Shown here: piece after piece, positions 12,217 to 24,829 of the stretch
Position numbering within the stretch: the first letter of the stretch is position 1
Layout: each line of letters begins with the position of its first letter
Position numbers and translations under genes: made by a program
The notes under the pieces: model-generated
Database searches by the model: none
The model's input: only the letters and a program-made list of their open reading frames with translations
What the model was told of the DNA's origin: nothing
Source: Tethya wilhelma
Lineage: Eukaryota > Porifera > Demospongiae > Tethyida > Tethyidae
DNA length: 64,000 bases
Direction of reading: 5' to 3'
Assembly: GCA_964030475.1 (NCBI GenBank)
Contig: CAXIPT010000001.1
Location: 16,603,712 to 16,667,711, forward strand

Positions 12217-13678
12217 CACACACACACAAAATGACTACAGTATAATCCTCTGCAGTGCAAAGCACGTGCATGCAGAGGCTTAACTATGCACTGGTATACA
12301 TGCAGTCTAGACTGTAGTACATAAACACTTACTTGATAAATTTTGTTCTCTTACTGCAGTAGCCATTATCGTATCAGATAAACTAACAGTGACTGTGCAA
12401 GTGTAGGTCCCTGCATCACTGCCAATAAGCGAAGTGAACTTTATCATCATAATATTTTCTGATCCCACAATTGTAACACGACCACTGTCATCTGACACCA
12501 GTGGAGAGCCATCCTTAGTCCATGAGGTATTAACAGTCACAAGTGTATCCAGCAAAGCTTCATTCAAATCAATGGTGTATGTACAAGTCATTGTGAGGGA
12601 ATCTCTAACAACGTACTGGCCACCGTCAGGAGATAGCGTGATGGACATGTCCAGAGAGGGTGGGGGGACTGATAGAAAAAGTAACACAATGTTTAATACT
12701 TTCAGTGATAGATGTTAAACAGACTTACTGTACACATTGACTTGAATGGATCTCCTTTCTGTTGCATTCCCCCATGTTGCTGTACATGTGTAGTTCCCTT
12801 CATGTGATGATTGTAGTGGATCAAACCGTAGTCTAGTGGAGGTGAGAGTTGGGGTAAGGATGATCAGTGAGTCAGAGGAGGTGACAGTCATGCCATCTGG
12901 TCCCAGCCATTGAAATGATGGAGGGTCAGTAGTTCCTTCAACAGAAGCTGAACAGGTCAGAGAGTATCTCTCTCCAATAGTTGTCAATCCAGATGGAGAG
13001 ATGGAGACATTGACCAGGTTAACTATATATTGGCACCAATTAAGATAATATTATTGTGACAGTGTCACAAGAGTATAATTTAAGATCACATGGATGACTC
13101 TCTTACCCAATATAACACAGAATGTGTGATTCACACCACTGTTGTCAGGTAGTTCACAACAAAATGATCCAGTTGGAGACAGAGCATTGTTTCTACGACT
13201 CAATGTTATACTTTGATTTGCATGTCTTCCGCTGTAGAAATCTTCATTAGCACCCATATTAGGCACCATTGATCCATTAGGATAGTACCAATGTGGATTT
13301 TTACAACAAGAACTTAATTCAGTTGTACAGAAGATAGCACTGCCAGTGGAGAAGTTTCCAACATCATTCAGTGGTAGTATACTGTTGTTGGAGAAGTAGA
13401 CATCTCGGAATATCAGCTGAATGGGAACTATACATGTGTCGGAGTGAAGTTATCACATACTGCACTCTAGCTAGTTACTAAATTAAAGAGCCTATGTACA
13501 CATATATAAGGCACCAGCCTCAATTAATGCAAGGAGCTCATGCAGTCATTCCTTACATGAATAATAAATTTATGGAGTTACCTCGTCCTTCCACAAAGCC
13601 TGAATCTTGAGTTCTGTAAAACACTAGTAAAATCACAATAGCCAACACAGGTGGATTGTCTATCACATCTTTTGCCAT
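7581..13678 (-). CDS. Ig-1: multi-Ig transmembrane receptor with tyrosine-rich tail
   Basis: Ten exons: 13678-13582 (signal peptide, hydrophobic core VLAIVILLVF), 13427-13107, 13022-12729, 12668-12333, 11504-11175, 11090-10791, 10729-10394, 9529-9200, 8759-8607 and 8545-7581. They total 3462 bases, or 1153 residues. The ectodomain is V-like, Ig, Ig, V-like, Ig, Ig, V-like. The V-like domain has the pattern FCTTELSSCC, HWYYPDGS, SRRNN, GSFCCELPD. The other Ig domains show the usual Cys, Trp and D-x-G-x-Y-x-C. All joins are phase 1. A membrane exon with a GGVVGG start precedes a 320-residue tail. The tail has NPIYW, STYSVV, RYSVLN, GYVN and a C-terminal HYDLGQ. By family, it is a cell-surface recognition receptor with SH2/PTB docking sites; the ligand is unknown. 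It could be split into shorter transcripts. Confidence 0.75.
10130..10350 (+). repeat. Dispersed repeat family R2, copy 1
   Basis: This is a 200-250 bp element running from about AAGCACAAAAGCCTCAAATC to a CAGACAGACACA tract and CTCTGCATGTGC. Related copies are at 12040-12275, at 21950-22375 (interrupted), and inverted at 18245-18475. It sits in introns of Ig-1 and Ig-2. There is no coding capacity, so a MITE-like element is likely. Confidence 0.6.
12040..12275 (+). repeat. Dispersed repeat family R2, copy 2
   Basis: Same element as 10130-10350, in the next intron of Ig-1. The internal CAGA tract is expanded and followed by CACACACA (about 12190-12228). The two copies differ by scattered substitutions and arose with duplication of the V-Ig-Ig exon unit. 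Confidence 0.6.
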
Positions 13679-15053
13679 CTCTTGAAGTAGTTTTAATAGT
13701 CTTCTATCTGAGTTATGTATACTCTTGAAAACATTTTCAATCTTGCTATCTGGGAATACATGCACCGCTATATATCCGCTCACTAGAGAGTACAGAGGAA
13801 AACCAGAGTGTTATGATTTGAGCTTTGATTACTTTCTCAACAACATGATGAAATGAAAACCAGAGTGTTATGATTGTTACTATCTCAACAATTAACATGA
13901 TGAAATAAACAACTTCAATAGATCTAGATAGAGCTCTTGCAATTACGTAAAATGAGTCACTTTCGTATATGGCAAAATTAACTAATTCTAGTATCACTTC
14001 AAAATTCTTCCGGTTTTGATGATGTCAATTGCAAGAGCTCTATGCATATGCTAATCACAACTTACAACAATTAACCAACCACACTAAAAAGACACTGAAG
14101 ATGCCCCTAATGCCCAAACAGGCCAAAAAGTTGCAGACATTCGACTGCCCAGACCAAACACTTTACCCCTGAGCGCGCAAGTGCACATGGGGTAATAATC
14201 ATTCGGGTCACTGTAAAAATACCAGTTAAAATTTTTTATAAGAGATATCACAAAAAAATGCTACACCAATTCAATTAACCACACATGTACATAATCTAAA
14301 AATAGATTTTACTAAAATTAAACTCGAAGTATTTGAGTCTTTTCTCTCAAAACACATACAGTCATTGTTCAGGTTAGAAGCTAGATGAATGATGGGATGG
14401 TATCACAGATCTCTGAAGTTGGCATAGGTGTCAAAGGAGTCAAAGAAGGTAAGGACAGCTTTGAAGACAACCTTGTAGTTCTCCTGAAGGGTGGGTGAGA
14501 GAGAGGAACAATGGTCAAAATCTCACTACAACTGATTCTGAACCTAGCAAGATTCATACCAAAACCTGTTCAGGCAAACTTAGCTAAGACATTGTAGCAA
14601 AGACAGAGCCACTATCAGATACAGTAGTCCAAAAAAGTAATTCACAACTGGTTTATTAAATCATGTCCAATAGAAAAACTTATAGTTTTGCATTTCCAAC
14701 ATACAGACAGCTAAGAAACACACAACAGTTAAAATTTTAACTTAATTATCCTTCCCTAGCTCTCCACGGTGGGCACAGCTCCTGGTTTCTGCACCCTGAG
14801 TGCCTTGACGACCTGGAAGACATCGACCACGCCCTCTGTCTTGCACCTCTCAATGGTGGTGGCAATGGCACAGAATATGCCACTCCTAGTGATGGTGTCA
14901 CCTCAGTGAACCACCATGGGTCTGTTGCGGGTCCTCATCTGGACCTTGGTCAGGTCCTCGATCACATCAGTGATGCTCTTCAGGTTTGAGCAGCTGCCAT
15001 CTTCACTCCACCCAGCCTCAGGTGGTACTGGAACACCTGCTGGGCCTTGGGAG

Positions 15054-15055
<2 letters not shown>

Positions 15056-15101
<46 letters not shown>
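15056..15101. repeat. TG dinucleotide microsatellite
   Basis: An uninterrupted GT/TG run of about 46 bp inside PTP relic 1. The matching position in relic 2 has a shorter, interrupted run (17199-17238). Confidence 0.95.
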
Positions 15102-15102
<1 letters not shown>

Positions 15103-15698
15103 CTGTGCCATGGCAGCAAGAGGTAGTACCACTGTTTTCTAGGATAACAGTGATCAATGGACGAGAGTATTAGGTTTGTGTCATGTAAGATAATAGGTTT
15201 GTGGGGAGCCACTAATTAGGAGATTATAGACTTGTAATTTAGATAGTATATTGTAATCTTCTGCCATTATTAGCAGCAACATTTTGAAGCACATATTTAC
15301 TCTATTAGGCCTAGTGATGCATTAAGAACACTTAACATTATTGATATTAGGACAGGAATAAGGAAAGTCATCAATACTATCGTGACCAAGGTGGGGTGAT
15401 ATTTCTCGTGATAATGGATTATAATTTGTTTTATTTTCTAGCATGTAAAAACAAAGAGGTGGTATACCTAGAGCTGTTGATCAATCATCACAGCTTGTTT
15501 TGTGCAAACTTTAATGATACATTGTTGACAAGATACACACACTCATTCATTTTCTCACCTTTCCATTCTCCATGATGTCAGACAGCGTCACGATATGGTG
15601 GCAACCTTTCTATCAAAGATCATCTTCCAGAAATTCCTGACAATATTCTTAATTGGACCCTCAGCAATGAAGAAGGCCCTTCGCCTCTTGTACCCCTG

Positions 15699-15700
<2 letters not shown>

Positions 15701-15782
<82 letters not shown>
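15701..15782. repeat. Compound TG/GA microsatellite
   Basis: About 44 bp of TG followed by about 38 bp of GA, between two PTP exons of relic 1. The equivalent place in relic 2 holds only GA (17823-17882). Confidence 0.95.
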
Positions 15783-15785
<3 letters not shown>

Positions 15786-16199
15786 ATACACTAGAGTTAC
15801 ATTAACAAAGACGGCATTGATGTAGTCCTCTTCAGGTTCTTCAAATAAAACCACAAGATTGTTATCACCTGATAATTACGAGAGAAATGAACAAAAAACA
15901 TTTATCAATAACCAAACGCAGTAAGCCATTAATAGTCCAGTAGCAGTGTTTGAACAGGTTCAAGCACAGAAAGTCAGAGAGAACAGCAGGATTCACATGG
16001 TAGCAAAATACAGAGTCAAATTATTATAACAGAATATTGTTCACTAATCAGGTGATTATGATGATGAAAACACTTACATGTATGTTATACCAAGTAACTC
16101 AATTAGTCATGTACATTAGGCATATAATGATGTGTATTGACAGGGATTATTGCAAATCTATCAGCGAGAATATTTAAAGCTACAAATCTTCGATGAACT

Positions 16200-17201
16200 T
16201 CATTAAGTGTTAGCGTTTAGTCTTCTATCTGAGTTATGTATACACTTGAAAACAGTTTCAATCTTGCTATCTATGGAATACATGCACCACTATATATCTC
16301 ACTATAGAGTACAGAGGAGAAAATGAAAACCAGAGTGTTATGATTTGAGCTCTGATTACTATCTCAACAGTGAAACACAAACAACAAGTGCAACAACATC
16401 AATGCTAATCATAACTTACAACCTGTAGTAACAACCATGCAACCACACTAAAAATACCTTTGCCTACCAATACATGGTCACTAGCTCAATATTAAACAGC
16501 TGCATGTCACGTAGAGATCAAATAATTAATTTTTATTTTAATACTTTGCACAATTATCACAGAGCAAGCAATGTATGTACAAGTCAAGTAAATAAATATG
16601 TACAAATCATATTGTAATAATCATCCAGGTCACTGTAAAAATACCAGAGAGGAACAATGATCAAAATCTCACTACAACTGATTCTGAACCTAGCAAGATT
16701 CATACCAAAACCTGCTCAGGCAAACTTAGCTAAGACATTTTAGCAAAGACAGAGCCACTATCAGATAGTCCACAAAGTAATTCACAACTGGTTCTAAATC
16801 ATGTTCAATAGAAAAACTTATAGCTTTGCATTTCCAACGTACAGACAGCTAAGAAACACACAACAGTCTAATGAACATAAAATTTTAACTTAATTATCCT
16901 CTCCTCACCACAGTGCGCACAGCTCCTGGTTTCTGCACCCTGAGTGCCTTGACGACCTGGAAGACATCGACCACGCCCTCTGTCTTGACCTCTCAATGGT
17001 GGTGGCAATGGCACAGAACATGCCACTCCTAGTGACAGTGTCACTGCAGTGGACCACCGTGGGTCTGTTGCCAGTCCTCATCTGGACCTTGGTCAGGTCC
17101 TTGATCACATCAGTGATGCTCTTCAGGTTGGAGCAGCTGCCATCTTCACTCCACCTAGCCACAGGTGGTACTGAAACACCTACTGGGCTTTAGGAGACTG
17201 T

Positions 17202-17239
<38 letters not shown>

Positions 17240-17820
17240 CATGGCAGCAAGAGATAGTACCACTGTTGTCTATGATACCAGTGATCAATGGACGAGAATA
17301 TATATCAGGTTCGAGTCATTTAAGATAATAGGTTTGTGGGGATCCACTCAGTAATTAGGAGATTATAGGCTTGTAATTTAGGTGGTTTATGTAATCTTCT
17401 GCCATTGGTAGCAACATTTTGAAGCACATATTTACTCCATTAGGCCTAGTGATGCATTAAGAACAATTAACATTATTGATATTAGGACAGGAATAAGGAA
17501 AGTCATCAATACTATCGTGATCAAGGTGGGGTGATATTTCTCGTGAAAATGGATTAGAATTTGTTTGTTTTTCTAGCTTGTAAAAACAAAGAGGTGGTAT
17601 ACCAAGAGCTGTTGATCAATCATAACAACTTGCTTTGTGCAAACTTTAATGATGCATTGTTGACAAGATACACACACTCATTCATTATCTCATCTTTCTA
17701 TTCTCCATGATGTCAGATAGCATCATGATAGTGGCAACCTTTCTGTCAAAGATCATCTTCCAGAAGTTCCTGCACAGTATTCTTAATTGGACCCTCAACA
17801 ATCAAGAAGGCCCTTCGCCT

Positions 17821-17885
<65 letters not shown>

Positions 17886-18000
17886 AAGAGAAGATGCATA
17901 CACTAGACTTACATTAACAAAGACGGCATTGATGTAGTCCTTTTCAGGTTCTTCAAATAAAACCACAAGATTGTATCACCTGATAAATACGAGAAGAAGA
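16200..18000 (-). pseudogene. PTP relic 2
   Basis: Second copy of the block at 13.8-15.9 kb. 17935-17700 keeps traces of the DYINA-side exon and the GPIKN exon, but an extra base shifts the latter. 17170-16905 keeps VVHCSDTVTRSGMF, a P-loop in which the usual HCSAGxGR is replaced. One base is lost just after TTIER, so the following DVFQVV helix is out of frame. Unlike relic 1 the Cys codon survives here, so the copies decayed independently. A terminal exon like the one at 14405 was not seen. Confidence 0.6.
17823..17882. repeat. GA dinucleotide microsatellite
   Basis: A perfect run of about 60 bp of GA inside PTP relic 2. Confidence 0.95.
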
Positions 18001-18244
18001 AACAAAAAACATTTATCAATAAACAAACACAGTAAACCATTATAGTTTCACAAACATAAGTAAAGTGAGTGTGTGACCTACTAGGGAGGTATTTGTTGGT
18101 TCTGTTTCTGTTTGGGTTGGCCAGTGCTACCTTGGAGACCACCTAATCAGGCTGGGGGCTCACTTGCTCCAACACCTACAGAGGGGGGAAAGAATATGAT
18201 CATAATAAAGTTGTTAACTTGTTTCCATGAAAATACCTTGAACT

Positions 18245-18475
18245 GGTAGTTAAGCCTCTGCATGTGCATAGCACGTGTAGAGGATTACGGTAGTCGTTTG
18301 TCTGGTGTGTCTGTCTGTCTGTTCACTCGAAATCTCAAGAAACGCAGCTCTAGTGACAAAATTGATGGTACTTACGTTCATAAATGTGAATGATCTTGTA
18401 GAATTACATTTTTTGCTGTCCAAAACGCTGTTGTTCCTGAGATTTGAGGCTTTTGTGCTTCTGTTTAGACATAGA
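18245..18475 (-). repeat. Dispersed repeat family R2, inverted copy
   Basis: Reverse complement of the R2 element at 10130-10350, including the CTCTGCATGTGC end and the GTCTGTCTGT tract. It lies between PTP relic 2 and the Ig-2 tail. The opposite orientation argues for mobility, not only segmental duplication. Confidence 0.6.
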
Positions 18476-20141
18476 TAATAGAGACTTGCATACCAATTCA
18501 ATCATGCATAATCATAGCATAGCTCATAGGCTGTGACTTGCATGTTTTACTGCCCAGCTATTACTATACAGATGCCTGTGCTTGCATGCATTTAGCAGTA
18601 ACATTAGTATACTTCACACACAAGCAAGGAGCGTGGCGAGTGAAGCGAACCACACTCCTTGTAATTATAATGTGAGATCTGAGGCAGTACTTCATGATTA
18701 TATGCCTCACGCTAGCTAATGCGCTTGCATGTTATCTCCACATCTGGATTCAACGTTTGTGCACATCTTTTAACATAATCCTTATGTAAACTATTAGTAA
18801 AAGTATACAAATGAAAGTAACACATATATCCTTTGATAACTGAAAAGAAGCAACATAATACACTGACATTGATACAACAGTTTTGTTTACAGCTTAAAGT
18901 GACACACAAACCACAACATCTACTATACTTGTAAAATTCAGCTTTAGTAGTATACCTGGAAAAGATCATTGCAGCAAAAAATGAGGTGTCTGTTGAAAGG
19001 TGCACACTGTGTATAGAGCTAGGTACTCAAGTTATTGTCCCAAATCATAGTGATCTAGAGCCTCTGGTGTGATGGGTCCTATGGTGTTCACATATCCAGG
19101 GGTGCCTTCAGTTGTACTGCTTTTGATGGTGGGATGGCGCACAGGGTTGTCCACTGCAGCATAGTGGTAGATAAGAGCATCACCACTAGCTGTTGTGTGG
19201 CTCTGCTCCTTTCCATTTGATGTGGCCTCATCATAGATATTCAGAGGGGATGATGATGGGTGTAGGGTGTTTTGTGGGTGGCTGTTGGCTTCCATGTTTG
19301 TGTTTTGGTGCAAGGTAGAGTACCCTTCACCTGTTGTGGTACCATTCATTGTTCCTTGGGTTGTAGGAGTGGCAGGGTCCACAATAGCTTTTGAATGATT
19401 TAACACAGAGTACCCACTTGTTGCTGGCACACCAGGGCTTTCATACTCTGCACAATCGAAGATAGTAGCATCTGGCTGTTGCAATCCGTCTTCTTTTCCC
19501 TGCTCCTCTATATCTGTGCTTGTTGGCGTGTCCTGAATGTTATCCTTCATGACTACACTGTACGTTGAGTTCTGCACCACTTCCTTAGCAGCAGCACTGC
19601 AAGTGCTTTCACTCTCGAGTGGAACATTAACTGTTTCATACGTGGCTCTCAGTGGTGTTGCATTGTTCCTCCTCACACTTTGAGTCAACTCCAGCTGAGG
19701 TTGATTGTAGATGGTGCTGTCTTTTGTTGTTGTTAAGTTTTCACTCTCAGTGGCCCAGTATATGGGGTTGCTAGCAGCAGAAGTCTCAAGGGTTTGCTTC
19801 TTGTTTGGGGGATCTTCTGAAAGGGGTTGCTCTATGCAGTCAGCTGTGTTGGATGCTGTAAAGAAACTATTGTAAATTTATCGTATGATGCATTGTGGAT
19901 GACATACCTACAACAGATGATGAATTCTTCTTATGCCGACATTGTAGACTGAGGACCACACACAGGATGATGAGGAGTAGTAGAATGCTCATCACTAAGA
20001 GTGCAACTATCCCACCTACCACTCCTCCAATTATTGCAACACCAGCTCCACTTTTGCTCTGTTCTAAATATATAAGGATCAAGAAAAGACTAGAAATAAG
20101 GCTTTGAAATACAAGTTGCTTATCTATATCATACGTACGGT

Positions 20142-20560
20142 AGTACGTATAGTAGGAATGGGTTGACTGTCCCATTGACACGATACAAAATGTTCACTCT
20201 TATAAATTCTCAGAGAAAGATAGCTAAGCTTTAAAACCATGCCTATAGAGCCTCCCTTGGACAGTTTTCTAACTGCAAGCACCAAGAAAACTTACAAACT
20301 TCCTAGAGCACTGTTGAGAGACGCTGCCCAGAAGCCAGAACAATACAATTTTGTTCTCTCCTTTCTCCTTTGTGACTTACTTGAATGAGATTTCCAGAGA
20401 AATTAGAGACATTAGACCGACTTTGACTATACAATATGACTTGACTTCATCTGTAGTACGCCCTTTTATACTCGTTTCAGCCCAAAAGTCGTCCACAAAC
20501 AAAATCTAGGCAGCTTGAAACTCTGGTATGAATTTAACTATACTAGCTTAAGTATACCAC
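20142..20560 (+). mobile_element. Non-autonomous element family R1, copy 1 (about 420 bp)
   Basis: The family begins near TACGGTAGTACGTA and GGAATGGG. It contains TTTGTGACTTACTTGAA and TGTAGTACGCCCTTTTATAC, and ends near AGGCAGCTTGAAACTCTGG. Similar copies are at 23800-24123, 27590-27845 and 56273-56635. No coding capacity is seen. This copy interrupts the third Ig exon of Ig-2. Confidence 0.6.
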
Positions 20561-22104
20561 CAGCGTGATGGAGAGAGAGGGTGGGGAGACTGATAGAAAA
20601 AGTAACACAATGTACTTTCAGTGATAGATTATTAAACAGACTTACTGGCATTGACTTGAATGGAACTCATTTCTGTCACAGTCCCCACTGTTACTGTACA
20701 TGTGTAGTTCCCTTCATGTGATGATTGTAGTGAGTCAAACTGTAGTCTAGTAGAGGTGGGAGATGGGCTAGTGATGGTCAGTGAGTCAAAGGAGGTGACC
20801 GCAGTCATGCCATCTGGTCCCAGCCATTGAAATGATGGAGGGAAAGTAATTTCTTCAACAGAAGCTGAACAGGTCAGAGAGTATCTCTCTCCAATAGTTG
20901 TCAATCCAGATGGAGAGATGGAGACAACCAGGTTAACTAGATATTGGTACCAATTAAGATAATATTATTGTGACGGTGTCACAAGAGTATAATTTAAGAT
21001 CACATGCATGACTCTCTTACCCAATGTAACACAGAGTGTGTGATTCACATCACTGTTGTCAGGTAGTTCACAACAAAATGATCCAGTTGGAGACTGAGCA
21101 TTGTTTCTACGACTCAATATTATACTTTGATTTGCATGTCTTCCTCTGTAGAAATCTTCACCAGTACCACTATTAGGCACCACTGAACCATCAGGATAGT
21201 ACCAATGTCCAAGAAATGGATTTTGACAACAAGAACTTAATTCAGTTGTACAGAAGATAGCACTGCCAGTGGAGAAGTTTCCAACATCATTCAGTGATAG
21301 TACACTGTTGTTGGAGTAGGAGACACCTCGGAATATCAGCTGAATGGGAACTACACATAGGCATAAAAATTGCCTAGTAATGAAAGCACTGCTAGTGCAA
21401 AAACCTTGGTATACTCAACTGACCCAGCTAGCTACTACACGTGCAAAAGAGTAAATTATCATACCTACATGTATGGTGTGGGTGTATAATCAAGAAAAAT
21501 AATGCACCTATATTTTATATAGGCCCAAGTTAGCCTATTACCGTAGTTTGGCCCACGGGTTAGCTGAACACTGGGATGAAGCAGCACAAGACATGGCTAC
21601 TGATTTCTACAGTTGAGCAATCACTGACTAAAGTGACATGCACTGGCCATGGAATGTTCAGCTGTTGTCAGATAGCTATTGCTATGATGCAAGCTGGGTT
21701 ACTGAGCCCAGCTAGACTTTGCAGTGCTTGCTTCAGTGCAGCTTAGATAGCTGGCCACACTAAAAAATCTATACATGCCAAATTATGCATCTACATACAT
21801 GCTTACCATAGTCTGTCTTATCAAGCACGGTACTGACAAAAAGCAACAGCAGCCATGCAGCTAAGCTCTTGGAGCTGCTTCCATTCAACACAAATTGTAG
21901 ATAATGCACACCAGCTCAATGTGTGTGGCCTCAGTCGAAGCTATAAGCGCTCAAAGAAGCACAAAAGCCTCAAATCTCAGCAAACACAGCGTTTTGGATA
22001 GCAAAAAACATATTTCTACAAGATCATTCAGATTTATGAATGTAAGTACTATCAGTTTTGTTGCTAGAGCTGTCTTTCTGGAGATTTGGATGGACAAACA
22101 GATA

Positions 22105-22356
22105 GACTAGTCTCTCGGGCCAGACTCTTCCCAGACTCTTCCCAAGGGAAAGGAAGAGTCTGGTACACTGCTATCAGTAGTTTGTTCTGCACTGTCAACA
22201 GATTGTAGTGTGGTTTTGCTGTTATCAAAATTGACAAGTGATGTACTCCAATAGGGTCCATTATTGGAGTTTACATACCATAGATCTGAACAGAACCGCT
22301 ATGCGAGCGTTACCAGACCCTTTCTTTCCTTGAAATGGGCTTGCCCGTGAGACTAC
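22105..22356 (+). mobile_element. Nested element inside R2, with imperfect terminal inverted repeats
   Basis: Both ends read TAGTCTCnCGGGC when oriented outward (left from about 22108, right ending about 22355). The inserted DNA interrupts an R2 copy that resumes with its CAGACAGACAGACA tract. The interior holds GAGTCTGGTAC and CGCTATGCGAGCGTTACC. No open frame of note is present. It is likely a small DNA transposon. Confidence 0.55.
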
Positions 22357-23799
22357 AGACAGACAGACACACAAAACAACTACCGTACGTGCCCAGGCTT
22401 AACTATGCACTGGTACAGTATACAGTCTAGACTGTAGTACACAAACACTTACTTGATAAATTTTGTTTTCTTACTGCAGTAGCCATTATTGTATCAGATA
22501 AACTAACAGTGACTGTACAAGTGTAGGTCCCTGCATCACTGCCAATGAGTGAAGTGAACTTTATCATCATAATATTTTCTGATCCCACAATTGTAACACG
22601 ACCACTGTCATCTGACACCAGTGGAGAGCCATCCTTAGTCCATGAGGTATTAACAGTCACAAGTGTATCCAGCAATGCTTCATTCAAATCAATGGTGTAT
22701 GTACAAGTCATTGTGAGGGCATCTCTAACAACGTACTGGCCACCCTCAGGAAATAGCGTGATGGAGAGAGAGGGTGAGGGGACTGATAGAAAAAGTAACA
22801 CAATGTTTAATACATTCAGTGATAGATTATTAAACAGACTTACTGTACACATTGACTTGAATGGATCTCCTTTCTGTCACACTCCCCCATGTTGCTGTAC
22901 ATGTGTAGTTCCCTTCGTGTGATGATTGTAGTGGATCAAACCGTAGTCTAGTGGAGGTGAGAGTTGGGGTAAGGATGGTTAGTGAGTCAGAGGAGGTGAC
23001 TGCAGTCATGCCATCTGGTCCAAGCCATTGAAATGATGGAGGGGCAGTAGTTCCTTCAACAGAAGCTAAACAGGTCAGAGAGTATCTCTCCCCAATAGTT
23101 GTCAATCCAGATGGAGAGATGGAGACAACCAGGTTATTAACTAGATATTGGCACCAATTAAGATAATATTATTGTGACAGTGTCACAAGAGTATAATTTA
23201 AGATCACATGCATGACTCTCTTACCCAATGTAACACAGAATGTGTGATTCACATGACTGTTATCAGGTAGTTCACAACAAAATGATCCAGTTGGAGACTC
23301 AGCATTGTTTCTACGACTCAATGTTATACTTTGATTTGCGTGTCTTCCTCTGTAGAAATTTTCACCAGTACCCCTATTAGGCACCACTGATCCATTAGGA
23401 TAGTACCAATGTCCATGAAATGGATTATGACAACAAGAACTTAATTCAGTCGTACAGAAGATAGCACTGCCAGTGGATAAGTTTCCAACATCATTCAGTG
23501 ATAGTATACTGTTGTTGGAGTAGTAGACATCTCAGAATATTAGCTGAATGGGAACTACCGTATTACATGTGTCGGAGTGAAGTTATCACATACTGCACTC
23601 TAGCTAGTTACTAAATTAAAGAGCCTATGTATACATATATAAGGCACCAGCCTCAATGCAAGGAGCTCATGCAGTTATTCCTTACATGAATGAAAGGCAC
23701 CATATGCACGGTGCACAACCCTCGGCGTATATACGCTGTAATACACACTGTCTACAGTGCTTGCAGTCTATAGAGTAGAACTCCCCATTTTGAGGTTAT

Positions 23800-24123
23800 C
23801 ATACGTACGGTAGTACGTATAGTAGGAATGGGCCGACTGTCCCATAGACACCATACAAAATGTTGGCCACTATAAAAATCTAGTCAATCAAAATTAAACC
23901 TTCAAAGTTGCTCAGAGGCTCTCAATGACAGATTACCAACAGCATGCAAGGCCTAAAGCTCACAAAAACTTTCCTCAGCACTCGTAGTGAGTGCTATTGG
24001 GAAGCCACCATAGTGCCATTTTTGTTCTCTAACGTACGTACGTACTTCCTTCCTAACTGACTTACTTGAAAAGGATTTCCAGAGAACCAGAATGTGTTGA
24101 GCCAACTTTGACAGCACAAAGTA
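23800..24123 (+). mobile_element. Element family R1, copy 2 (runs into the gap)
   Basis: Shares the TACGGTAGTACGTATAGTAGGAATGGG-type start and later blocks with the copy at 20142, but is more diverged. It ends at the assembly gap. It lies between the Ig-2 signal exon and the first V-like exon. Confidence 0.55.
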
Positions 24124-24687
24124 NNNNNNNNNNNNNNNNNNNNNNNNNNNNNNNNNNNNNNNNNNNNNNNNNNNNNNNNNNNNNNNNNNNNNNNNNNNNN
24201 NNNNNNNNNNNNNNNNNNNNNNNNNNNNNNNNNNNNNNNNNNNNNNNNNNNNNNNNNNNNNNNNNNNNNNNNNNNNNNNNNNNNNNNNNNNNNNNNNNNN
24301 NNNNNNNNNNNNNNNNNNNNNNNNNNNNNNNNNNNNNNNNNNNNNNNNNNNNNNNNNNNNNNNNNNNNNNNNNNNNNNNNNNNNNNNNNNNNNNNNNNNN
24401 NNNNNNNNNNNNNNNNNNNNNNNNNNNNNNNNNNNNNNNNNNNNNNNNNNNNNNNNNNNNNNNNNNNNNNNNNNNNNNNNNNNNNNNNNNNNNNNNNNNN
24501 NNNNNNNNNNNNNNNNNNNNNNNNNNNNNNNNNNNNNNNNNNNNNNNNNNNNNNNNNNNNNNNNNNNNNNNNNNNNNNNNNNNNNNNNNNNNNNNNNNNN
24601 NNNNNNNNNNNNNNNNNNNNNNNNNNNNNNNNNNNNNNNNNNNNNNNNNNNNNNNNNNNNNNNNNNNNNNNNNNNNNNNNNNNNNNN
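24124..24687. other. Assembly gap (564 Ns)
   Basis: Unknown sequence. It begins inside an R1 element and ends beside a CA microsatellite (24709-24745). Exons of Ig-2 could be hidden here. The real length may differ. Confidence 1.
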
Positions 24688-24707
24688 TGTTCTTCAGATT
24701 AAGAGTG

Positions 24708-24749
<42 letters not shown>

Positions 24750-24829
24750 AAACGACTACTATAACCCTTTCGGCGTGTTTCACACGCCGAGGGTTAATAA
24801 TAAATAATCAATTTTTATGGAGTTAATAC

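Larger units (their letters stand above)
13990..15880 (-). pseudogene. PTP relic 1: decayed tyrosine phosphatase catalytic exons
   Basis: Read on the minus strand, 15875-15800 gives EEPEEDYINA, and 15690-15595 gives AFFIAEGPIKN followed by FWKMIFDRKVATI. 15000-14765 gives the P-loop region and the following DVFQVVKALR helix. 14490-14405 gives a last exon ending FDSFDTYANFRDL and stop. These match the conserved order of a receptor-type PTP domain. The P-loop is degenerate: at the catalytic Cys the codon reads TGA (about 14911), directly after VVH. A further one-base shift follows VATI. Two dinucleotide runs lie in the introns. The order is right, but the gene is dead and lacks the N-terminal part. 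Confidence 0.65.

Noticed and set aside
12042..12260. Open frame beginning MHCRGLYCSHFVCV
   Set aside because: It covers an R2 repeat with a CAGA/CA tract and has no counterpart frame in other R2 copies.
7581..13678. Splitting Ig-1 into three receptor genes, one per V-like exon
   Set aside because: Only the 13.6-kb leader exon has an ATG-started signal peptide with a good donor; all ten exons join in phase and give one open frame. Shorter isoforms remain possible.
24062..24764. Long open frames over the gap on both strands
   Set aside because: They consist of undetermined residues from the 564 Ns.
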